From Flavobacteriales bacterium (GTDB lineage Bacteria > Bacteroidota > Bacteroidia > Flavobacteriales_D > Sanyastnellaceae): 26,872 bases of DNA. Positions 20,947 through 26,872 of this stretch are shown piece by piece. A model generated the notes under the pieces. It saw only the letters and a program-made list of their open reading frames with translations. It was not told the DNA's origin and made no database searches. The stretch lies in the NCBI GenBank assembly GCA_015663855.1, contig DQRJ01000144.1, positions 1 to 26,872 on the forward strand, given 5' to 3'. The translations under genes and the position numbers were made by a program. The first letter of the stretch is position 1, and every line of letters starts with the position of its first letter.

Positions 20947-22575
20947 TTAATCTTGAGATTGTTTTTTCACGTAGCGTAGTTCAAGCCTATTTACAGGGCT
21001 TACTAGCCAGCCGTCGATTGATTTACGGACGAAATGGGTAACCTGATCGTGAAAAAGCGGGATTACAGGGGTTTCAGCGAAAATTATACTATCCATTTTA
21101 GAGTAGAGCAACTTTCGGTTTTCAAGCGAGGGTTCGCTCATGGCTAATTCGTAGAGCATTTCGTAAGATTCGTTCTTAAAATGGGTGTAATTCGGACCTC
21201 CAGGCGCGAAGTTTCTTTCGAGGAAAAGTCCTAGGAAATTTTCGGCATCTGCGTGGTCGGCAAGCCAAGACTTCTTAAACATCTCAGATTTCGAGGTTGC
21301 AACGTTCTCTCTATGTACGGATGGGGGAGCTACATCGATTTGGACCTTAAGACCTATCTGCTCCCACCCGTGCTGAATCGCTGCGCAAATATCCACGTAG
21401 TCAGAAGTTGTACTTAGCTCGAGTTCAGGAAAGCCATCGCCATTAGGAAAGCCTGCTTGAATGAGAAGCTCTTTTGCATGCTCAACATCGAACAAAGGGG
21501 GAGAATACTCTGAAGCTCCAGGCATAGAAGGAGGCACAAACCTATCAGAAGGAAGCACTGAACTTCTACGCAAGTTTCTTGCAATCCCCTCCCTATCAAT
21601 TGAAATACTCAATGCCTTCCTCACATTCACATCATTAAGCTCCTCAACCTGAAGAGTATCTCCCACAAGAAGTCCTATATAATCGGTCTTCAAAAACGGA
21701 ACACGCTCCAGCTTAAGTGATTCATTATGTTTTTCTGCCAAACCGCCATCGACATCCATCAGATCCTCCATATACGCAGGATGTAAACCACTGATGAAAT
21801 CATATCGACCTTGTATTAACCCAAGATATTCGGACCCCATATCAGGCACAAAATCAATGTGTACAGCGTCTAAATAAGGAAGCGCATCACCTTCCCCGTC
21901 TTTCTCCCAATAAAACTCATTTCTATGAAGTACTAAAGCCACATCCTCAACCCACCATGCTAACTTAAATGGACCTGTTCCTGCTGGGTTTGATCTGAAA
22001 TCATCACCTCTTTGCTCAACTGCTTCTGGAGCAACAACTGATGCATATGGTGTCGTAAGTAACCCTAAAAATGGAGGGAAACTGTACTTCATATTTATTC
22101 GCAAAGTGCTATCGTTAATTGCGATGATACCGCCATCTTCAACTGCGTCTAAAATCCATCCCCCAGGCGAAGCAACTTCGGAATCTCGTAATCTTTCGAG
22201 GCTATACACGAAGTCTTGAGCTATTACCTCTCTCCCACCTTCCAGCCCAGGAACGTCAGATTGTTGAGCGAACTTCACTCCACGACGTAAATGAAAGGTG
22301 ACACCTGTAGAATCCCATTCCCAAGATGTCGCAAGGCAGGGAGCGATTTCAAGGTTTGGTTTAAGTTCAACTAACCCATCATATAGTGCATCAGCAACCC
22401 ACATTAGCTCAAGACTTCGAGCATGCGCGGGGTCAAGAGTGGTGATTCCGGCGCTTTCATTATATCTGAACACTCTCGGATCATCCACAAATTCACCACC
22501 ACCGCAACTCGCAAAGAGCACACTAGCAAGAAAAATCAAGCTGAGCGGGAAAATATTTAAATTATGCGTTTTCAT
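20947..22575 (-). CDS. Family 5 (oligopeptide-type) substrate-binding lipoprotein
   Basis: The 542-aa protein starts with a lipoprotein signal (FPLSLIFLASVLFASC, lipid Cys24). It continues as an SBP_bac_5 protein, the class that binds peptides, nickel or other solutes for ABC importers. Typical pieces are the opening TTLDPAHARSLELMWVADALYDGLVEL, PCLATSWEWDSTGVTFHLRRGVKF, AQDFVYSLERL, SNPAGTGPFKLAWW, DVNVRKALSISIDREGIARNL and the C-terminal ETPVIPLFHDQVTHFVRKSIDGW. No permease or ATPase genes for import are nearby; the ABC gene at 24978 is an exporter type. It is divergent from the TonB receptor with 42 bases between starts, which hints at joint regulation but does not prove a common substrate. 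Confidence 0.9.
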   Translation of the reverse strand: MKTHNLNIFPLSLIFLASVLFASCGGGEFVDDPRVFRYNESAGITTLDPAHARSLELMWVADALYDGLVELKPNLEIAPCLATSWEWDSTGVTFHLRRGVKFAQQSDVPGLEGGREVIAQDFVYSLERLRDSEVASPGGWILDAVEDGGIIAINDSTLRINMKYSFPPFLGLLTTPYASVVAPEAVEQRGDDFRSNPAGTGPFKLAWWVEDVALVLHRNEFYWEKDGEGDALPYLDAVHIDFVPDMGSEYLGLIQGRYDFISGLHPAYMEDLMDVDGGLAEKHNESLKLERVPFLKTDYIGLLVGDTLQVEELNDVNVRKALSISIDREGIARNLRRSSVLPSDRFVPPSMPGASEYSPPLFDVEHAKELLIQAGFPNGDGFPELELSTTSDYVDICAAIQHGWEQIGLKVQIDVAPPSVHRENVATSKSEMFKKSWLADHADAENFLGLFLERNFAPGGPNYTHFKNESYEMLYELAMSEPSLENRKLLYSKMDSIIFAETPVIPLFHDQVTHFVRKSIDGWLVSPVNRLELRYVKKQSQD

Positions 22576-22579
22576 AAAG

Positions 22580-22609
22580 CTGTCCGCAAGTTACGTGAGT
22601 GTACCTTTG
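22580..22609 (+). promoter_or_regulatory. Candidate promoter of the TonB-receptor gene (CTG-N19-TACCTTTG)
   Basis: TACCTTTG at 22602-22609 is a perfect -7 box, with CTG (one mismatch to TTG) 19 bases upstream at 22580-22582. Only 8 bases lie between the box and the ATG at 22618, so a very short leader is predicted. It lies within the gap to the divergent lipoprotein gene. Confidence 0.45.
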
Positions 22610-22617
22610 TCCGAGCT

Positions 22618-24966
22618 ATGATTAAGCATCTCTCCCTCATCCTATTTTCCATCCTCTTTTCGGGGATTACTTTAGGACAAACCACAATTTCTGGCCGCGT
22701 ACGCGACGCACTATCAGGAGAGTATATTTTAGGTGCTAATGTGATTATTGAAGGTGAGCTTACTGGTGTTTCTACTAATCTTTATGGCTTTTACAGCGTC
22801 TCTACTTCGAGCAAAGAGTTTACTATAACTATTTCATTTATAGGATATAAACGTCAGTCCGTTGAATTATTTTCTACAGGATCTATAGAGTTAAATATCG
22901 AATTAGAACCTACAACAATAGAAATCGGTAGTGGAGCTGAGGTTATAGGGACTCGCACTCAAAATGTTCAGAGTACGGAACTAGGGCGTATCGATATTAG
23001 TGTGGAAACTATTAAAAGTATCCCCGCATTGTTTGGAGAAGTTGACGTGCTAAAAGCGATTCAGCTTCTTCCTGGCATACAAAGTGCAGGAGAAGGGAAT
23101 TCGGGGTTTTACGTTCGAGGCGGAGGTCCCGACCAAAACCTGATCTTGCTCGATAACGCCGTTGTTTACAACGCCTCTCATTTATTTGGTTTTTTCAGCG
23201 TTTTTAATGCTGACGCGATAAGTAATGTCGATGTTCACAAGGGGGCGATGCCTGCAAGATATGGAGGTCGAATTTCTTCGGTCCTGGACATCTATTTAAG
23301 AGAGGGCAATAGACGTAAGCACAAAGTAAATGGCGGAATCGGACTTATAAGTTCTCGCTTTACTGTGGAAGGTCCGATAGTGGAAGATCAGTCAAGCTTC
23401 ATTATTTCTGCCCGTCGAACTTACATCGACATCCTAACTCGACCCTTCGTGAAAAACACGACCGCAGCAGGTTCGGGATATTATTTCTACGACCTAAATG
23501 CTAAGGTGAATCACCGATTCAACGATAAAGACCAAATATTTTTGAGCGGATACCTCGGTCGAGACGTGTTCAGTTTCAAAAGCTCAGACGCAGGGTTCGA
23601 AGCCTCAATCCCATGGGGGAACGCTATAGGCTCGCTTCGTTGGAACCACTTATTTAACGATAAGCTATTCCTTAACATGAACGGCACGTATAGCAATTAC
23701 GATTTCGAATTCAAGGGCGTACAAGATGATTTCGGGTTCGGGTTTACTAGCGGTATTGAGGACTGGAGTTATAAATCATCACTGAGCTACTACCCTACGC
23801 TTCAGCATAAAATAAAGGGCGGTGTAGATTACGTTTTTCACGAATTCATACCGACTGATTTCTTTATGACGAACGGGGATTCGGCATTTGAAATGGGCGA
23901 GTCGAGAGTTACTTTCAGTCATGAAACGGCGTTCTATTTAGAGGACGTTTTCGATGTAAACGAGATGATTAGAATTTCGGCGGGGATTCGTTATAGCGAT
24001 TTCCGACACGTGGGGCCGTTTACGCGCGACACCACCATTTACGAAAAGGGGGAGCTCGTAAAAAGGTACGGGGGTTGGGAGCCTAGACTTAGTATGAGAT
24101 TTACGACTAGCCCAAGGTCGAGTGTGAAGTTTGGTTTTAGTGAAAACTATCAATATGTACACCTTGCATCTCTCTCAGCTTCAACCGCTCCGACAGATAT
24201 TTGGGTGCCGAGTAGTGATCTTGTAAAACCTCAGTGGGGAAGGCAGTGGAACGCAGGATACTTTATGGATCTGGGAGCTGAGAGAGCCTGGGAAGCTTCG
24301 ATTGAAGGCTATTACAAAGAACTTGAAAACCTTGTGGAATACGCTGAAAACACACTTCCTACGGACAATATCGGAACGAATACAGATAACAACCTGGTTT
24401 TCGGAGAGGGTTGGTCTTATGGCGTTGAGTTTTTTGTGAAGAAACGCAGAGGGCCCTTAAATGGATGGGTGGGATACACTTGGAGTAAAACTGAAAGGCT
24501 GTTTGATGACCTTAACGATGGTGAGGTGTTTCCTGCCAAATTCGACAGGAGACACGACCTCAGCGTAGTTCTTGATTACACATTGAACAAGAAATGGCGA
24601 TTCGGTGGAGTTTTTGTTTATGCTACTGGCAATTCGATAAGCTTACCTATACAGAGATACATGATAGAAGGTCTAATAACTGATCTTTATGGCGCTCGGA
24701 ATGGATATAGGATGGCTGATTATCATAGAGCTGATATCAGCGCTACGTTTACCCCTGACAGAAGTAAAAGGAAAAGGTCAAGAAAAAGAGAGCTCTCAGA
24801 AAACTCATGGGTTTTCAGCATTTACAACCTATACAACAGAGCTAACCCCTATTTCATATTCTTTGATACTGAGGGGTCTCTTGCAGATGGGTCGTTAGAG
24901 GTAAACGCGAAACAAATTTCTCTATTTCCTATACTACCTTCATTTACTTGGAACTTTAAGTTTTGA
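22618..24966 (+). CDS. TonB-dependent outer-membrane receptor with carboxypeptidase-regulatory-like domain
   Basis: The 782-aa protein starts at the ATG at 22618 with a signal peptide (HLSLILFSILFSGITLG/Q). A CarbopepD_reg_2 beta-sandwich follows at about 24-105 (ISGRVRDALSGEYILGANVII, GVSTNLYGFYSV, SFIGYKRQSVEL). The plug domain comes next (GEVDVLKAIQLLPGIQSAGEGNSGFYVRGGGPDQNLILLDNAVVYN, given in part), then a 22-strand-type barrel ending in the aromatic PSFTWNFKF. This is a family of active outer-membrane importers driven by TonB-ExbBD. No SusD partner is present, so it is not a SusCD pair. The substrate is unknown. The longer reading from 22564 is rejected: it would put a charged extension before the signal peptide and cover the promoter. 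It is followed after 11 bases by the ABC exporter. Confidence 0.92.
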   Translation: MIKHLSLILFSILFSGITLGQTTISGRVRDALSGEYILGANVIIEGELTGVSTNLYGFYSVSTSSKEFTITISFIGYKRQSVELFSTGSIELNIELEPTTIEIGSGAEVIGTRTQNVQSTELGRIDISVETIKSIPALFGEVDVLKAIQLLPGIQSAGEGNSGFYVRGGGPDQNLILLDNAVVYNASHLFGFFSVFNADAISNVDVHKGAMPARYGGRISSVLDIYLREGNRRKHKVNGGIGLISSRFTVEGPIVEDQSSFIISARRTYIDILTRPFVKNTTAAGSGYYFYDLNAKVNHRFNDKDQIFLSGYLGRDVFSFKSSDAGFEASIPWGNAIGSLRWNHLFNDKLFLNMNGTYSNYDFEFKGVQDDFGFGFTSGIEDWSYKSSLSYYPTLQHKIKGGVDYVFHEFIPTDFFMTNGDSAFEMGESRVTFSHETAFYLEDVFDVNEMIRISAGIRYSDFRHVGPFTRDTTIYEKGELVKRYGGWEPRLSMRFTTSPRSSVKFGFSENYQYVHLASLSASTAPTDIWVPSSDLVKPQWGRQWNAGYFMDLGAERAWEASIEGYYKELENLVEYAENTLPTDNIGTNTDNNLVFGEGWSYGVEFFVKKRRGPLNGWVGYTWSKTERLFDDLNDGEVFPAKFDRRHDLSVVLDYTLNKKWRFGGVFVYATGNSISLPIQRYMIEGLITDLYGARNGYRMADYHRADISATFTPDRSKRKRSRKRELSENSWVFSIYNLYNRANPYFIFFDTEGSLADGSLEVNAKQISLFPILPSFTWNFKF

Positions 24967-24977
24967 TATAAACCTAA

Positions 24978-26872
24978 ATGAAGTCACTTAGAACACTCAA
25001 CCCTCTTTTCTGGAAATACCGAAAACGTCTTTTCGGAGGAATTATTTTCATTCTTTTCACTAATGCTTTAGCTGTGTTTGCACCAGCACTTGTAGGTGAA
25101 GGGATAAACGTACTGAGAGACGCATATCAGGATTATATGGAGCCTATCGCCCAGGCTTCAAGTAATTCTGAAATTCAGGAAATAATCACTTCACAAAAAG
25201 GTATCGAATTACCCGAAATACTTGGTACGATTGCTGACTGGATGGGGCTTGATGCTGTTTGGGATGGAAGAGTTGAGTCTATTACTGATGTGCATAAATT
25301 AGTTGTGGCAATTGCGATTTTACAAGCATTGCTTTACATGCTCACATTCCTAGTTAAAGGTGTTTTCCTGTTCTTCACACGCCAAACTATTATTGTCAAT
25401 TCTCGTCTGATGGAGTTTGATATAAAGGAAAGTATTTATGCTCATTACCAAAAACTAGACGCTTCATTCTATAAAACGCATGATACTGGTGATTTAATGA
25501 ATAGAATAAGTGAAGACGTGAGTAAAGTGAGGATGTATCTAGGGCCCGCAGTTATGTACTCTCTCAACCTTGCCGCATTAATTGTTATGGTGGTAGGGGT
25601 TATGATTTCTATTGACGTGAAACTGACACTTTACGCTCTTCTGCCCCTACCCTTGATGTCGATAGGTATTTATTTTATTTCGTCAAAAATAAACCAACTT
25701 AGCGATGCCGTTGCGAGTACCCAGAGCGATCTTACTTCTTTCGCCCAACAACATGTTTCAGGAATTCGTGTCTTGCAGTCATACGCTCGCGAAGCGAAAT
25801 CAGCAGACCGTTTTGAATCTGAATCTAATGAGTATAAAAGCCATGTTCTCAACCTTGTAAAAGTTGAATCGTTGTTTATGCCTCTCATTATTTTATTAGT
25901 CGGCCTAAGTACTGTGCTGACCGTTTATATAGGAGGAGTACAAGTAATAGAAGGGAATCTAGAGCTTGGGCACATCTTCCAATTCATATTCTATGTGAAC
26001 CTACTTACTTGGCCTTTCGCCTCTGTCGGTTGGGTTACTTCTTTAGTCCAAAAAGCCGAGGCGTCTATGTCTCGCATACTTGACTTCCTTGATACTCAGC
26101 CAGAAATAAGGTCTGGCGAAGAAACAATGCCCAATTCTGGAGTAGAAGCTAGTCTCGTGTTTAAGAATGTCTCTTTCACATATCCTGAAACGGGAATAGA
26201 AGTCCTAAAAGACATCAATTTCGAGCTCAAACCAGGCACTACACTGGCGATCACTGGACGTACAGGTAGCGGAAAATCTACAATAGTCCAACTCGCAATG
26301 AGGATGATGGATCCGAGCTCGGGCAGCATTGAATATCTGGGGAAAGACTTATTGAACTTGGACTTGAGTAAATACCGAGAGAAAACGGGGTATGTACCTC
26401 AAGACGTTTTCTTATTTTCTGACTCCATACGTAACAACATCAGCTTCGGGATAGATACTAGAGACAGCACTGAAGAGCTAATTACAAAAATAAAACAAGC
26501 GGCATTTGACGCCGGTGTGAGTTCTGATATTGAAGGGTTTGTAAATGGGTACGATTCAATCTTAGGAGAGCGTGGAGTAAACCTTAGTGGAGGCCAAAAA
26601 CAAAGGATTAGTATCGCGCGAGCTTTAGTTCGCCACCCAGAAATTCTAGTACTTGATGATTGCCTTTCTGCTGTAGACACTATTACTGAGAAACATATTA
26701 AGAACAGACTGAAGAAAGGCGAAAACGTAAGAAGTACTTTAATTGTAAGTCACCGAATCAGCACCATAAAAGATGCCGATGTGATTTTGGTCTTAGAGGA
26801 CGGGGGAATTACAGAAAGGGGAACTCACGATGAGCTAATAAAACATAAGGGTATATACTTTGAGATTCACGA
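24978..26872 (+). CDS. ABC exporter (MdlA/YheI-like half-transporter), 3'-truncated by the window
   Basis: The reading frame runs open from the ATG at 24978 to the window edge, giving 631 residues. Residues 1-385 form the transmembrane domain with about six helices and an unusually long loop between helices 1 and 2 (about 45-115). The ATPase domain has Walker A GRTGSGKST at 427, Q-loop GYVPQDVFLF, signature LSGGQKQR at 536, Walker B ILVLDDCLSAVD at 556-567 and a switch His in SHRISTIKDA. In Walker B the catalytic Glu is Asp561 (LDD), a form seen in the degenerate-site partners of heterodimeric exporters such as MdlA and YheI. Export of a drug, lipid or peptide is likely; the substrate is unknown. 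It is 11 bases after the TonB receptor, so co-transcription is likely. Confidence 0.92.
   Translation, partial: MKSLRTLNPLFWKYRKRLFGGIIFILFTNALAVFAPALVGEGINVLRDAYQDYMEPIAQASSNSEIQEIITSQKGIELPEILGTIADWMGLDAVWDGRVESITDVHKLVVAIAILQALLYMLTFLVKGVFLFFTRQTIIVNSRLMEFDIKESIYAHYQKLDASFYKTHDTGDLMNRISEDVSKVRMYLGPAVMYSLNLAALIVMVVGVMISIDVKLTLYALLPLPLMSIGIYFISSKINQLSDAVASTQSDLTSFAQQHVSGIRVLQSYAREAKSADRFESESNEYKSHVLNLVKVESLFMPLIILLVGLSTVLTVYIGGVQVIEGNLELGHIFQFIFYVNLLTWPFASVGWVTSLVQKAEASMSRILDFLDTQPEIRSGEETMPNSGVEASLVFKNVSFTYPETGIEVLKDINFELKPGTTLAITGRTGSGKSTIVQLAMRMMDPSSGSIEYLGKDLLNLDLSKYREKTGYVPQDVFLFSDSIRNNISFGIDTRDSTEELITKIKQAAFDAGVSSDIEGFVNGYDSILGERGVNLSGGQKQRISIARALVRHPEILVLDDCLSAVDTITEKHIKNRLKKGENVRSTLIVSHRISTIKDADVILVLEDGGITERGTHDELIKHKGIYFEIH

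Noticed and set aside
1..26872. A CRISPR array, toxin-antitoxin pair, defence island or tRNA genes
   Set aside because: No spaced direct repeats, nuclease-type defence genes or cloverleaf-like segments were seen; nearly all sequence is accounted for by housekeeping and envelope genes.

Overview
The window reads as chromosomal DNA of a member of the Bacteroidota, most likely a marine Flavobacteriales lineage. The reasons are: secreted proteins with type IX secretion (T9SS) tails (a C-terminal PNP-type A signal on a serine protease and a gliding-motility/CHU_C type B domain on another protein), a TonB-dependent receptor with an N-terminal carboxypeptidase-regulatory-like domain, bacillithiol genes (bshC, ytxJ), a DUF1573 lipoprotein, few Shine-Dalgarno sequences, and several close matches to the Bacteroidota promoter pattern TTG-N17..23-TAnnTTTG. 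It is gene-dense housekeeping sequence. I see no tRNA, rRNA, CRISPR array, insertion sequence, prophage or recognisable defence island, and no gap longer than about 120 bases without a gene.

Layout. 1-842: 3' part of an E1 alpha-keto-acid dehydrogenase gene (beta half). 926-1231: small helical unknown protein. 1244-1825 (-): membrane-anchored TPR-like protein. 1871-5871 (+): ytxJ, a pRiA4b ORF-3-like gene, miaA (apparently lacking a standard start codon) and mutS2, tightly spaced. 5919-7583 (-) and 7664-9295 (+): divergent secreted trypsin-like and periplasmic S41 proteases. 9371-9889 (+): DUF1573 lipoprotein ending in a strong, probably bidirectional, terminator. 9965-11141 (-): pterin dehydratase and SirB1-like protein. 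11258-12100 (+): rhomboid protease, whose stop codon abuts that of dnaN (-). dapD (-) lies upstream of dnaN and is divergent from ruvX (14194-14607, +).

14626-22575 (-) is a nine-gene run in one direction. In transcription order it holds an oligopeptide-type binding lipoprotein, ACMSD (kynurenine pathway), an ECF sigma factor, a candidate anti-sigma protein and an outer-membrane barrel protein (these last three joined by 4-base overlaps), a T9SS type B protein, bshC and a HAD phosphatase. Divergent from it, 22618-26872 (+) carries a TonB-dependent receptor and a 3'-truncated ABC exporter.

How the genes fit together: bshC makes bacillithiol and YtxJ/BrxC uses it in protein de-bacillithiolation. 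MiaA, MutS2, DnaN and RuvX are translation and DNA-maintenance functions, and DapD supplies lysine and diaminopimelate. The sigma/anti-sigma-like/barrel trio looks like an envelope-sensing regulatory unit and is the most system-like element here. Several start sites were moved from the longest possible ORF, in some cases because a promoter-like element lies inside the N-terminal extension.
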